A DNA stretch of 64,000 nt. Source: Pararhodobacter marinus (GTDB taxonomy: Bacteria > Pseudomonadota > Alphaproteobacteria > Rhodobacterales > Rhodobacteraceae). How positions within the stretch are numbered: the first letter of the stretch is position 1; every line of letters begins with the position of its first letter. Position numbers and translations under genes: made by a program. Below the pieces are notes generated by a model. The model had not been told where the DNA came from, did no database searches, and saw only the letters and a program-made list of their open reading frames with translations. Of this stretch, positions 16,251-24,800 are shown piece after piece. The DNA is taken from contig NZ_QEYD01000008.1 of assembly GCF_003122215.1 (NCBI RefSeq), positions 124,001 to 188,000 of the forward strand. The letters are read 5' to 3'.

Positions 16251-17351
16251 TCAGCCGACATGGATGAGCGTCGAGAACAGCTTCGGGTCCAGGCTTTCGC
16301 TCTGGAAGGTGGGCCCCTGGGTCAGGACGCTGACCGCATCGTGGCTGTGCAGGCTTTCCTGATGGCTGGCGACGACGCGGAAATCCCCGATCCGGCTGTC
16401 GCTGCGCATCGCTTCGCAGAACAGCCGCGCCGCATCCTCGACGAAGATCGGGTTGGCGGCGTTGAGCTCGGCGAAAGCCTGTTCGTCCTCGCGCTTGACC
16501 ATGACCTGCGTTTCCGTGGGAACGGCGCGGCGGCACAGGTCGATCAGGTCCTCGAACCACAGCACCTGCCCGGCGACGACCTCGACCGAGATTCGCGCAA
16601 CCGAGCGTTGCGAATGCGGCGTGGCCAGCTGGCCGCGCCCCGAGCGCGCATGTTCGCTGAGTTCCAGCGAGCAGGGGCAGGTCGAGGAATAGACATAGTC
16701 CAGATGCAGGAACTGCCGCCGCACCCCGCCCTGATCGACGAGTTCCAGCGCGATGTCGTAATATTGCCAGCCCGACAGGCCCGAGCGCAGGCTGTCCACC
16801 TTCATCGGGAAGGAAAACCGCATCTGGATGCGCGCGTCGAAGCTTTCCAGGTCCGCCTTGTAGTCGTCGAGCGCGGCTTCGATCACCTTGACCGAGAACA
16901 GCTTCTCGGCGTGCTGATAGAAGCTGCGCATGATGCGCGACATGTTGATGCCCTTCTTGTCGGCATCCAGACTGACCGTGCCGGTGACCGAGGCCTGAAG
17001 CGTCGTGTCGCCGCCTTCGCGGTTGCGGAAGCGCACGGGCAGGCGGAAATTCGAGATTCCCACATGCTGGATCGGCGCGCGGGCGCCGCGGATCAGGCTG
17101 GCCGGGCCGTTCTGCAGATCCGGCATCGAGCGCTTATAGGCCTCGTCCGGGGCGAAATCGGCGGGGTAGGTGGCACTGAGATCGGGATAGGCCGGGTCCG
17201 GCAGGCCGGGGATCAGCCGGCGCAGACGCGGGTCGAGCGCCGAGATGTCCTCGTCGCTGGCACGGTTTGCCCAGGCGCGCAGCGTATCGAGCGCGGCCTC
17301 GGCCTCGGATTGCGTGGGATCCCGTTCGTCGAGCGGCATGTGGATGTTCAT
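16251..17351 (-). CDS. folE2: GTP cyclohydrolase FolE2 (type IB)
   Basis: The 366-residue protein is a GTP cyclohydrolase IB, which makes 7,8-dihydroneopterin triphosphate for folate and queuosine. Recognisable parts are VGISNFRLPVR, the STCPCSLELSEH segment bearing the metal-binding Cys, and SHQESLHSHDAV. FolE2 works with metals other than zinc and in several bacteria replaces FolE under zinc limitation. GGAGGGG precedes the ATG at 17351, so an in-frame alternative start further upstream is rejected. folB and folP lie together at 43-45 kb. A palindrome upstream is listed separately. Confidence 0.93.
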   Translation of the reverse strand: MNIHMPLDERDPTQSEAEAALDTLRAWANRASDEDISALDPRLRRLIPGLPDPAYPDLSATYPADFAPDEAYKRSMPDLQNGPASLIRGARAPIQHVGISNFRLPVRFRNREGGDTTLQASVTGTVSLDADKKGINMSRIMRSFYQHAEKLFSVKVIEAALDDYKADLESFDARIQMRFSFPMKVDSLRSGLSGWQYYDIALELVDQGGVRRQFLHLDYVYSSTCPCSLELSEHARSGRGQLATPHSQRSVARISVEVVAGQVLWFEDLIDLCRRAVPTETQVMVKREDEQAFAELNAANPIFVEDAARLFCEAMRSDSRIGDFRVVASHQESLHSHDAVSVLTQGPTFQSESLDPKLFSTLIHVG

Positions 17352-17379
17352 GGCTTCGCCCCTCCGTTGGCGCGCAGGC

Positions 17380-17396
17380 GTAACGTAAGCAGTTAC
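17380..17396. promoter_or_regulatory. Palindrome upstream of folE2
   Basis: GTAAC and GTTAC flank a 7-bp spacer, centred 37 bp before the folE2 start. It could be an operator. Zur control of folE2 is known in other bacteria, but this sequence differs from the GTTAT-N3-ATAAC site found before znuA in this window, so the assignment is open. Confidence 0.35.
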
Positions 17397-17478
17397 CACC
17401 CTTTTTCAACGCTTCTACGACCGGGGCGACGCATCGGATCACAACCGCGCCGCCCCTATCGTAGGTCTTTGGTTCCGA

Positions 17479-18666
17479 TCAGATCGCCGCCAGCGCGGTT
17501 TCCAGATCGTCGAGCAGGTCCTCGACCGCTTCCAGACCGACCGACAGCCGGATCAGGCCCGGCGTGATGCCCAGCGTTTCCTTCTGCGGATCAGGAAGCC
17601 GCTGATGGGTCGTGGTCGCGGGATGCGTGGCGATGGTGCGCGCATCGCCCAGATTGTTCGAAATCAGCACCACCTGCAGCGCGTTCATGAAGGCAAAGGC
17701 CGCCGCCTTGCCGCCCTTCAGGTCGAAGGCGAGCACAGTGCCCGGCCCGTCCATCGTCGCCTGCGTCAGCGCGTGCTGGGGATGGCTGGGAAGGCCCGGG
17801 AACAGGACCTTGGCGACCGCGTCATGCTTTTCCAGCGCCTCGGCGATGGTCTGGGCGGAATGCGCCTGCGCGCGCACGCGCAGCTCCAGCGTCGTCAGGC
17901 CGTTCATCATCACCCAGGCGTTGAACGGGCTCATCGCCCCGCCGGTATGCTTGAGATAGGGCTCGATCTTGCCGCGGATCAGCTCGCGCGGGCCGCAGAT
18001 CACGCCGCCCAGGCAGCGGCCCTGGCCGTCGATATGCTTGGTCGCGGAATAGACGATCAGGTCCGCGCCATGCTCGACCGCGCGCGAAAAGACGGGGGTG
18101 GCGAAAGCGTTGTCCACCACGACCAGCGCACCCGCCTGATGGGCCAGACGGCAGACATTGGGCAGGTCGATCACTTCCAGCGTCGGGTTCGACACGCTTT
18201 CCAGGAACACCACCTGCGCGGGGGCGGACAGCGCATCGACCCATTGCGCGGCATCCGTGCCGTCGACGAAATCGACGGTGACGCCGAACCGCGCCAGCAC
18301 CTCTTCAAGAACGTACAGGCACGAGCCGAACAGCGCGCGGCTGGCGACGACGCGGTCGCCGGCCTTCAGCAGGGCTGTCAGTGCGCCCGAAACGGCGGCC
18401 ATGCCCGAGGCGGTGGCGAATGCGTCCTCGGTCCCTTCGAGCGCGGCGATGCGTTCCTCGAAAACCGCGGTGGTGGGGTTGCCGTAGCGGGCATAGATGA
18501 ACTCGTCCTCGCCCGCCTTGACGAAGCGCGCCTCGGCGCTTTCGGCATCGGGATAGGCGAAGCCCTGCGTGAGATACATCGCTTCGGCCATCTCGCCGTA
18601 CTGGCTGCGACGGGCACCGCCATGCACGGCGATGGTGCGGCTTTTCAATCGGTCTTTCGGGATCAT
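17479..18666 (-). CDS. metZ: O-succinylhomoserine sulfhydrylase MetZ
   Basis: This 395-residue Cys/Met-metabolism PLP enzyme has the cofactor lysine in YSATKH (Lys210) and the MetZ-like ending GLIRLSVGLE. MetZ makes homocysteine directly from O-succinylhomoserine and sulfide. The ATG at 18666, preceded by AAGGGGG, is chosen over a very long in-frame extension that would cross the riboswitch. A SAM-II riboswitch and a consensus-like promoter lie directly upstream, so expression should fall when S-adenosylmethionine is plentiful. Confidence 0.94.
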   Translation of the reverse strand: MIPKDRLKSRTIAVHGGARRSQYGEMAEAMYLTQGFAYPDAESAEARFVKAGEDEFIYARYGNPTTAVFEERIAALEGTEDAFATASGMAAVSGALTALLKAGDRVVASRALFGSCLYVLEEVLARFGVTVDFVDGTDAAQWVDALSAPAQVVFLESVSNPTLEVIDLPNVCRLAHQAGALVVVDNAFATPVFSRAVEHGADLIVYSATKHIDGQGRCLGGVICGPRELIRGKIEPYLKHTGGAMSPFNAWVMMNGLTTLELRVRAQAHSAQTIAEALEKHDAVAKVLFPGLPSHPQHALTQATMDGPGTVLAFDLKGGKAAAFAFMNALQVVLISNNLGDARTIATHPATTTHQRLPDPQKETLGITPGLIRLSVGLEAVEDLLDDLETALAAI

Positions 18667-18744
18667 CGTTTTCGCCCCCTTGCGCCCTGCCTGAGTCGGG
18701 GCGCGGTCCATACCGGCGGGAGGCAGCGGGGCCCATCGACCACG

Positions 18745-18803
18745 CCACGCCTCTTTAGCGGATTCTTTAACGTGGGCCACAAGCCGGCACAAACCCCCAC
18801 GGC
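18745..18803 (-). promoter_or_regulatory. SAM-II riboswitch upstream of metZ
   Basis: On the minus strand the stretch has the SAM-II core: a GTGGGG stem followed by TTTGTGCCGGCTTG, then CCCACGTTAAAGAA, then CGCTAAAGAGGC. These are the pseudoknot stems, the ACGTTAAA loop and the CGCTAAAG segment typical of the class. It lies about 80 nt before metZ. SAM binding is expected to hide translation initiation signals and lower MetZ synthesis. Confidence 0.88.
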
Positions 18804-18808
18804 CCGGC

Positions 18809-18837
18809 CAATACGCCGGAAACGTGGCGAGGGTCAA
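18809..18837 (-). promoter_or_regulatory. Probable sigma-70 promoter of metZ
   Basis: Reading the minus strand, TTGACC (18832-18837) and GTATTG (18809-18814) are separated by 17 bp. Transcription would start just before the SAM-II aptamer, which supports the assignment. Confidence 0.65.
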
Positions 18838-18975
18838 GCAGAAGGGCTTTTTTCTGCCGGATTCGGGCGATTGCGGCCCGGGATTGTCCCCGAATGGTCC
18901 ATGCCACGCCCACGAATCGCCCGGATTCCCGCGCAGCCTGATCCCATGACAATTGACCGACCGGACATGAGACCA

Positions 18976-19419
18976 ATGAAATCTGCCTTTCAGGACCATG
19001 TGCAGGACCAGTATCGTGGAGTTGCCCTTAAATCCGTCGCCCTGAGCGCGTCGATCTTTGCTGCCGCCCTGTTCGGCTTCGGCCGGGTGCTGGACGACGC
19101 GCAGGCGCAGACGCTTGCCGCGCTGAGCACCGAGATCGCGCTGCAGATGCCCAATGCCGAGGTGCAGATGACCTCTGTGGCGCGGACCGAGGTAGAGACC
19201 GCTTTGCGCGCGATGTCGGACAGCGATCTGAGCCTGACCTATGCGCGGATCTACGCGACCTTCCGCGACTATGTCGGCCATGACGATCTGTCGGTGGCGC
19301 GCGCGCTTGTGGACTACGCGGTGCTGGCGCAGGCCGAGATGGAGGCGCGCGGCATCCGCCGTCCCTCGGGCACGCCGACCGCGCGCGAGATGCTGACCAC
19401 CTACGAACTGGTGATGTGA
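18976..19419 (+). CDS. Small membrane-anchored protein, function unknown
   Basis: The 147-residue product has a single hydrophobic segment near residues 19-40 and a soluble, mostly helical domain rich in short acidic stretches after it. I do not recognise the family. In-frame ATGs at 18946 and 18967 are possible starts; none has a clear ribosome binding site. It is divergent from metZ, whose promoter lies about 140 bp away. Codon use is like that of its neighbours, so I take it as real. Confidence 0.6.
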   Translation: MKSAFQDHVQDQYRGVALKSVALSASIFAAALFGFGRVLDDAQAQTLAALSTEIALQMPNAEVQMTSVARTEVETALRAMSDSDLSLTYARIYATFRDYVGHDDLSVARALVDYAVLAQAEMEARGIRRPSGTPTAREMLTTYELVM

Positions 19420-19721
19420 CACCTGTCCGCCGGGGCGGGGGAGCGCGGCGGCGCGTTCACCGTGTCGTGTGCGGGTCGGTTCCGGATTGACGAAACAATT
19501 CAGTCGTGTGGCGCGTTTGTGCCATGCGACTTTCTTTTTGTGTTCACGCTTTGGCCATGCTTCCCCCGCAGGCTGAACCAAGGGACGCCGCGCGACGACT
19601 CATAGCTGTATTTGCGCGGCCCGTTGCCGCAGACCGCTGACCGAACCCGAGTGAAACCAGACTGACCGACAGAATGGACCCGCTTTTGACCTGACCCCGT
19701 TCCCCTTGCCCCGAGGCTGAC
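19420..19721. other. Intergenic region without recognised content
   Basis: About 300 bases between the small membrane protein and the hydrolase. It contains a TTGACG and a T-rich stretch (TTTCTTTTTG), but I see no convincing promoter pair, hairpin terminator or small gene. Confidence 0.4.
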
Positions 19722-20675
19722 ATGACGCTGATTCCGATCACCGCAATTCCCGAAGGTCTGGCCCTTGCCGGTGGATCGGAACCCCCCGATGCGGCCATCG
19801 CCGCGGCTTTGGCGGATCTGCCGCACAACGCCCCCGTCGTGATCATGGTGCATGGCAAGGGCTACCGCCCCGGACAATTCGACCGCGACCCGCATAACCT
19901 GCTGTTCGCGCCGCGCGGAGGGCATGGAAACAGCCGCAACATCTCGTGGCCGCGGCGGCTGGGCTTTGCCTTGCCCGGGCCGCGCGATCCGCTGGGCCTG
20001 TGCATTGCCTTCGGCTGGGAAGCCAGCGGGCGGATCTGGGCGGCGACGGCGAAGGCCGATGCGGCCTCGGGGCAGCTCGCCGCGCTGATCGCGCTGATCC
20101 GCCGGTTCGCGCCGGGGCGCCGGGTGGACCTGATCGGCCATTCGCTGGGCGCGCGGGTGATCCTGGGCGCGGTCGCGCAGGCCGAGGCGGGCTCGGTGGG
20201 TCGCGCGATCCTGCTCGCGGGCGCGGATTTCACCGGGCGGGCGCGGCAGGTGCTGGACACGCCCGCCGGTCGCGCGGCCGAGTTCTTCAACGTCACCTCG
20301 CGCGAGAACGACCTGTTCGATTTCCTGTTCGAGCGTGCGCTGTCGCCCCTCGGCCGTGAGGCGGCGCTGGGGCGCGGTCTGGGCGGGGCGGAGAACTGGC
20401 TCGACATCCAGATCGACCATGCCGCCACGGTCCAGGGCCTGCGCGCGATGGGCCTGCCGCTGGCCGCGCCGCCGCTCAGGATCTGCCATTTCTCGGTCTA
20501 TCTGCGGCCCGGCGTGTTCCGGCTGTACCGCCGGCTCGTGCATGACCGCGACGGGCTGACGATGGCGCAGCTGCGCGCGGCGTTGCCGCTGACCCCCGAT
20601 CCCCGCTGGAGCCGGTTTCCCCGGCTGCTTCCGCGCCGCTGGCCCGGGGCGACCCCGTTCGGCAAGCGGGCCTGA
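19722..20675 (+). CDS. Alpha/beta hydrolase, esterase-like
   Basis: The 317-residue protein has an oxyanion-type VVIMVHGKGYRPG segment near residue 40 and the nucleophile elbow GHSLGAR near residue 140, the serine motif of alpha/beta hydrolases. A C-terminal His for the triad is likely in the ICHFSVY region or nearby, but cannot be assigned firmly. No signal peptide is seen, so it is probably cytoplasmic. The ATG follows a weak GAGG. The substrate is unknown. The gene is convergent with yciB, 4 bp away. Confidence 0.75.
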   Translation: MTLIPITAIPEGLALAGGSEPPDAAIAAALADLPHNAPVVIMVHGKGYRPGQFDRDPHNLLFAPRGGHGNSRNISWPRRLGFALPGPRDPLGLCIAFGWEASGRIWAATAKADAASGQLAALIALIRRFAPGRRVDLIGHSLGARVILGAVAQAEAGSVGRAILLAGADFTGRARQVLDTPAGRAAEFFNVTSRENDLFDFLFERALSPLGREAALGRGLGGAENWLDIQIDHAATVQGLRAMGLPLAAPPLRICHFSVYLRPGVFRLYRRLVHDRDGLTMAQLRAALPLTPDPRWSRFPRLLPRRWPGATPFGKRA

Positions 20676-20679
20676 GCGC

Positions 20680-21285
20680 TCAGCGCTCGCCGATCCAGTG
20701 TTTCTCGATCAGCTTGTAGTTCGAGATCAGGAACAGGAACATCACCGCCATCTGCCCGAACGTGTCCCACAACACGTAGGTATCGGTCGAGAAATTGCGC
20801 CAGACGACCTCGTTCATCGCCGCGAAGACAAGGAAGAACCACGCCATGCGGCGGGTCAGGATCATCCAGCCCTCGTGGTCGATGGGCAGCGCCTGATCCA
20901 GCACGAAGGCCAGCCAGGACTGCCCGCGCCACAGGCCGATGAACAGAAGGATGCCGAACAGGCCGAAGATGAAGGTGGACTTCATCTTGAACACCCGCTC
21001 GTCGTTGAAAAGCACCGTGGCCAGGCCCAGCACGATCACCATGATCAGCGTCACCAGCTGCATCCGGCTCAGCCGCCCGGTCAGGATCCGCATGGCGATG
21101 GCCGAGGCGACCTGAAGCGGCACGAAGACAACGACGGCGACGACGAAGCCGCCATACTCGGTCCCGCCCCAGGTGACGGTCGCGTCGCGCATGTAGAGAT
21201 ACACCGCCAGAAAGATCAGCAGCGGCCCGAATTCGAGCAACTGGCGCGTCAGGGCCGAGGGCTGTTGGCGTTGCGGCTGGGTCAT
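20680..21285 (-). CDS. yciB: Inner-membrane protein YciB / intracellular septation protein A
   Basis: The 201-residue product has about five membrane helices and the family features KPTFIFGLFG-like KSTFIFGLFGILLFIG, RMAWFFLVFAAMNEVVWRNFSTDTYV (conserved asparagine and tryptophan) and a charged C-terminus. YciB/IspZ affects cell-envelope synthesis and division, with an unknown biochemical role. The ATG at 21285 (MTQPQRQQ) gives the usual length; a longer in-frame reading does not fit. Confidence 0.9.
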   Translation of the reverse strand: MTQPQRQQPSALTRQLLEFGPLLIFLAVYLYMRDATVTWGGTEYGGFVVAVVVFVPLQVASAIAMRILTGRLSRMQLVTLIMVIVLGLATVLFNDERVFKMKSTFIFGLFGILLFIGLWRGQSWLAFVLDQALPIDHEGWMILTRRMAWFFLVFAAMNEVVWRNFSTDTYVLWDTFGQMAVMFLFLISNYKLIEKHWIGER

Positions 21286-21376
21286 CGGGGCTCCGGATAT
21301 CTGTCGGGCGCCATGTGACCCATTGCCCGGACCGAGCGCAAGGGTTCGTGTCGCCACACCGCGCTGTCCTGAGGCG

Positions 21377-22033
21377 CTACAGGCAGGGGATGAAGGGGCG
21401 CAGGAAGCGGTGCCACCCGAGCCGCATTTCGGTGCAGTCGACGTCATCGCGATAGGCGCCCGGGTCGCGCAGGAAATGCAGCTCGGCAAAGGTCATGCCG
21501 TTGGCATGGCGCAGCCTGACGACAACAGGGGCGTGCAGGTAATAATGGAAATACTCCAGACCGGCGGAATGCAGGCCGTCGGCGGGCGCGTCCTCCTCGT
21601 CCGGCAGAGCGAGGTCGTGGAGAATACCGTCCACCCACGCGCTGAGGACAAGGCCATTGGGCCCCTCGTTCGGTGCATGAAGTTCGATGGCATACCGATC
21701 GGACCGCGTTGCCGCGCGGCCCAGATCGCAGACCGGAAGCCGGGTTCCGGCATCAAGACCGGCGGTAAACAGAAGGACGCGGTCGCGGTTCTGGTCGAAG
21801 ACGTCGAAGAGACGCTCGAAGGCGAGCGCCGCCTCTTCGATGGCGTGGTCCCGCTCGGCGGCGGGGCGATCCCCGAGTCTGCAGTCCCACATGACGCCGC
21901 CTGTCGGAAGCGAGGGGCGGAAGCTCGAGGCGACCGCGAGCGACGAGGCGAGGAACGCCACGAAGGCCGACGCCCAGCCAAGGACCGCAAGAACGCGCCG
22001 CGCGCTCGGGCGCAGCAGGGGAACAAAACGCAT
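21377..22033 (-). CDS. Hypothetical exported or membrane-anchored protein
   Basis: The 218-residue product begins with positive charges and a hydrophobic segment (residues 15-38), consistent with a signal anchor. Its mature part contains paired cysteines and a tryptophan- and histidine-rich stretch (HSAGLEYFHYYLHAP). I do not recognise the family. It lies between yciB and the nitroreductase gene, same strand, with gaps of about 90 bp on each side, so operon membership is unclear. Confidence 0.6.
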   Translation of the reverse strand: MRFVPLLRPSARRVLAVLGWASAFVAFLASSLAVASSFRPSLPTGGVMWDCRLGDRPAAERDHAIEEAALAFERLFDVFDQNRDRVLLFTAGLDAGTRLPVCDLGRAATRSDRYAIELHAPNEGPNGLVLSAWVDGILHDLALPDEEDAPADGLHSAGLEYFHYYLHAPVVVRLRHANGMTFAELHFLRDPGAYRDDVDCTEMRLGWHRFLRPFIPCL

Positions 22034-22132
22034 TCACAAAATCCGGTAATCCGGGTCGACGACCCGCAGCGGTGCCCGGACTGCCCCTGAAACGCCCGCC
22101 GCCCCAAGGCATTCCTGCCCCTGCGGGCCCCG

Positions 22133-22831
22133 TCAGCCGTGCCAGCGCACGATGCCCTCGATCCCCTCGCGGTCGGTGCGGGCGGCGTTGGCGGGGTGGT
22201 CGGGATCCTCGTAGCCGAAGGCGATGCCGACCATCAGCAGCGCTCCGGGGGCCAGGCCCAGATGCTCGCGCACGATGTCGGGATAGAGCGACAGCGCCCC
22301 CTGCGCGCAGCTTCCCAACCCCCGCGCGGTCAGCGCCAGCAGGAAGGTCTGCACGAAACCGCCCAGATCGGCGGCCTCGCGGATGCCGAAATTCTCGGGC
22401 AGGAAAACAAAGGCCGCATGCGGCGCGCCGAAGGCGTCGAGATTGCGCAGAAAGGCCGAGGCGCGCCCAGCCCGGTCGTCGCGGGCGATGCCCATCGCGC
22501 CGTAGAGCGCCTTGGCCGAGCCGATCTGCCGGTCGCGATAGACGCCGCGATAGGCGGTATCCATCGGCACATCCGGCGCCGGGCGGCCCGCGCTGGCGTG
22601 GTCCATCATCGCCTGACCCAGCGCGCGCAGTTTCTCGCCCGAGACCAGATGCACCGACCATGGCTGAACGTTGCAATTGGACGGCGCCCAGAGCGAAGCC
22701 TGCATCGCAGCGGCGATCAGCTCGGGCGCGACCGGGTCGGGTTTGTAGCCGCGCACCGACCGGCGGGCGCGCACCAGCGCGTCGAAGGCGTCGGCGGTCA
22801 GGGGGGCGTCTGTCGCTTGGGCTTTGGTCAT
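22133..22831 (-). CDS. Nitroreductase-family FMN oxidoreductase
   Basis: The 232-residue protein has the nitroreductase features: RRSVRGYKPDPV near residue 24 for FMN binding, WAPSNCNVQPWSVHLVSG near residue 48, and GLGSCAQGAL with GIAFGYEDPDHPAN near the C-terminus. It likely uses NAD(P)H to reduce nitro compounds, quinones or a similar acceptor. The native substrate is not evident. It lies 10 bp downstream of the GT25 gene and probably shares its transcript. Confidence 0.9.
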   Translation of the reverse strand: MTKAQATDAPLTADAFDALVRARRSVRGYKPDPVAPELIAAAMQASLWAPSNCNVQPWSVHLVSGEKLRALGQAMMDHASAGRPAPDVPMDTAYRGVYRDRQIGSAKALYGAMGIARDDRAGRASAFLRNLDAFGAPHAAFVFLPENFGIREAADLGGFVQTFLLALTARGLGSCAQGALSLYPDIVREHLGLAPGALLMVGIAFGYEDPDHPANAARTDREGIEGIVRWHG

Positions 22832-22841
22832 GGTGTCCTCT

Positions 22842-23573
22842 TCAGCGCAGGGCGCGCAGCGCGCCCGAGACGCGGCGCAACCCGGGCAGTCGGTCGAACC
22901 AGCGGGTCTCGGCGATATCCGAGCGCGAGGCGCGCTGCACGGCGATTTCGGGCGCGATGCCCAGCGAGGTCAGCGCCGGATGGCGCGCGCGCAGCACGTT
23001 GAGCGCGCCGTCGACATGCATCGGGCCGCCCTCGGGGCTGCCCGCCGGACGAGTGAGCATCCGGCGCAACTCGGGCGCGACGGTTTGGGCGGCGCTTCGG
23101 GTCAGGCCCAGGAAGTGAAGCTGGATCAGGCCCAGATCGGCGGGAAAGGCGATGAGCCCGTCGACATCGGGCGCGGGCGTGCGCGCGGGCATGTCGCCGG
23201 GATGGCCGTAGAAGATCTGCCAGTCTCGGCCCGCCAGCGCACGGGCCAGCGCCGGCAGGCGGGCGGGGGCGCCGGGCGCGAAGCCCATATCGTCTTCCAG
23301 CACCAGGCACCGTTCCCAGTCGTGATCGAGCATCCGCTCCATCACGCCCAGATGGCTGAGAAACGCGCCATGCGCGCCGACCGACGGGAAACCCGCCGCG
23401 CCGTCGGGGCGTTTCGCCGCGAAGATCTCGACCTGCGGATGATCCGGTGACAGGCCGGCCTTGGCCAGTTCCTGCGCAATGCCGCGCCGCCGGTCGGCAC
23501 GCTCGGGCAGGTTGATGATGACGACGCGGTGGAACGTGTCGAGCAGGGCCTGTGAAAGAGAGCGGTCTGACAT
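22842..23573 (-). CDS. Glycosyltransferase family 25 protein
   Basis: The 243-residue protein shows the GT25 pattern: VVIINLPERADRR at about residues 17-29, GAFLSHLGVMERML in the middle and CLVLEDDM, the nucleotide-sugar site. Members add galactose or glucose to lipopolysaccharide or other glycans. The ATG at 23573 is chosen. No other surface-polysaccharide genes are in the window, so it is an isolated transferase; it probably forms a two-gene unit with the nitroreductase. Confidence 0.85.
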   Translation of the reverse strand: MSDRSLSQALLDTFHRVVIINLPERADRRRGIAQELAKAGLSPDHPQVEIFAAKRPDGAAGFPSVGAHGAFLSHLGVMERMLDHDWERCLVLEDDMGFAPGAPARLPALARALAGRDWQIFYGHPGDMPARTPAPDVDGLIAFPADLGLIQLHFLGLTRSAAQTVAPELRRMLTRPAGSPEGGPMHVDGALNVLRARHPALTSLGIAPEIAVQRASRSDIAETRWFDRLPGLRRVSGALRALR

Positions 23574-23663
23574 GGCGTATCCGGCTGGGCTGATGTCTTT
23601 CTTGCCTTGGCAAGCGTTTCTTTGCAACCGCAGCGATGCGCGGCTGGCCCGTCAAGGTACCCG

Positions 23664-24221
23664 TCAGCGATCCGTCAGCCGCGCGGGCAGGGGCCAGGTG
23701 ACCAGCATCATCAGCGAGCGCCAAAGCGGGCCGGGATCGGTGTAGCTGGCGCTTTCGCGCCCCGCGAGGCGTGCATAGAACAGCCGCGCCTCGTAATTCT
23801 GCCGCACGACGCCCAGCCCCACGCCGCGATGACCCTGATCCGCCAGCGCGTCGAACGCCGCCTGCATCAGCGCCCGGCCCAGTCCCTGCTTGCGGGTGTC
23901 CGGGGCAACGTAGAGATGCGCGATTTCGGCGCTGACGCTCTCGTCGGGCCGGGCGCCGCTGACGCCGTCGCCCGCCGCGCCGCCGCTTACCAGCCCCGCC
24001 ACCGCGCCGCAGTCATCGAGCGCGATCCACGTCGTTTGCGCAGGGTCCTGCAGCCGGGCCTGCCAGCCGCGCAGCCGGTGCGCCAGGTCGAGCTTTTCAA
24101 GCGCCACGGCCGGGGCCAGCGCGCCATAGGTGTCACGCCACACCGCGACATGAAGCGCGGCGAGCGCGGGGGCATCCTGCGGAACGGCGGGGCGGATCAA
24201 GGGGGGCTGCGGGCGGGTCAT
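23664..24221 (-). CDS. GNAT-family N-acetyltransferase
   Basis: The 185-residue product has the GNAT acetyl-CoA binding motif in HLYVAPDTRKQGLGRALMQAAFDAL and the following beta4-alpha4 segment NYEARLFYARLAGR. The N-terminal LIRPAVPQDAPALAALHVAVWRDTYG segment is typical of the family. The ATG at 24221 is chosen; two ATGs a few codons upstream are possible. The acetyl acceptor is unknown. Confidence 0.85.
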   Translation of the reverse strand: MTRPQPPLIRPAVPQDAPALAALHVAVWRDTYGALAPAVALEKLDLAHRLRGWQARLQDPAQTTWIALDDCGAVAGLVSGGAAGDGVSGARPDESVSAEIAHLYVAPDTRKQGLGRALMQAAFDALADQGHRGVGLGVVRQNYEARLFYARLAGRESASYTDPGPLWRSLMMLVTWPLPARLTDR

Positions 24222-24317
24222 GCTGCACCATTGCCGCATCACGGGCTTCGTGCAAGTCTGGCGACGGAAAGCGGGTTCCCGGACGTTAAGCGGGGACAGG
24301 CAACGAAAGGATACCCG

Positions 24318-24800
24318 ATGTCAGCCCCGGTCGAACGCTATGCCCGCATGCAGGTCATCCTGCACTGGACGACGCTTGCCTTGCTTCTGGTGAGCTTCAT
24401 CAGCCACGAAGGCATGAAAAGCGCGTGGCGCGCCTTTACCCGCGACGGCGTGACCGAGCCGGTGCTGGGCGCGCAGATCCATGTCGCGGTGGGGATCGCG
24501 GTTCTGGTGCTGACGCTGTGGCGCCTTGCGCTGCGGGTCACGCGGCGGGGGCCGAAACCCGTCGCCGGACAGCCGCCGATGCTGACCGTGGCCTCGTCCA
24601 TCGTGCATGGGCTGATCTACCTGGTTCTGCTGGCGCTGCCTCTGAGCGGGATGGCGGCGTGGTTCGGCGGGATCACCGATGTGGGCGAGGTGCATGAAGT
24701 GCTGTTCACGCTGGGCCTGGTTCTGGTCGGCCTGCATGTCGCGGCCGCCCTGTTCCATCAGTTCGTGCTGAAAGACCACCTGCTGGCGCGGATGCGCTGA
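24318..24800 (+). CDS. Cytochrome b561-like membrane protein
   Basis: The 160-residue protein has four membrane segments with the heme-ligand histidines of bacterial cytochrome b561 (ILHWTTLALLL, IHVAVGIAVL, SIVHGLIYL, GLHVAAALFHQFVLKD). It would pass electrons between quinol and a periplasmic or cytoplasmic partner. AAAGGA precedes the ATG. The stop overlaps the start of the next gene (TGATG), so both are translated from one message although their functions have no obvious link. Confidence 0.9.
   Translation: MSAPVERYARMQVILHWTTLALLLVSFISHEGMKSAWRAFTRDGVTEPVLGAQIHVAVGIAVLVLTLWRLALRVTRRGPKPVAGQPPMLTVASSIVHGLIYLVLLALPLSGMAAWFGGITDVGEVHEVLFTLGLVLVGLHVAAALFHQFVLKDHLLARMR

Noticed and set aside
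18831-18860. Hairpin GCAGAA-GGGCTTTT-TTCTGC upstream of the metZ promoter
   Set aside because: The T run lies in the loop and not after the stem, and no gene ends there on either strand, so it is not a good terminator.
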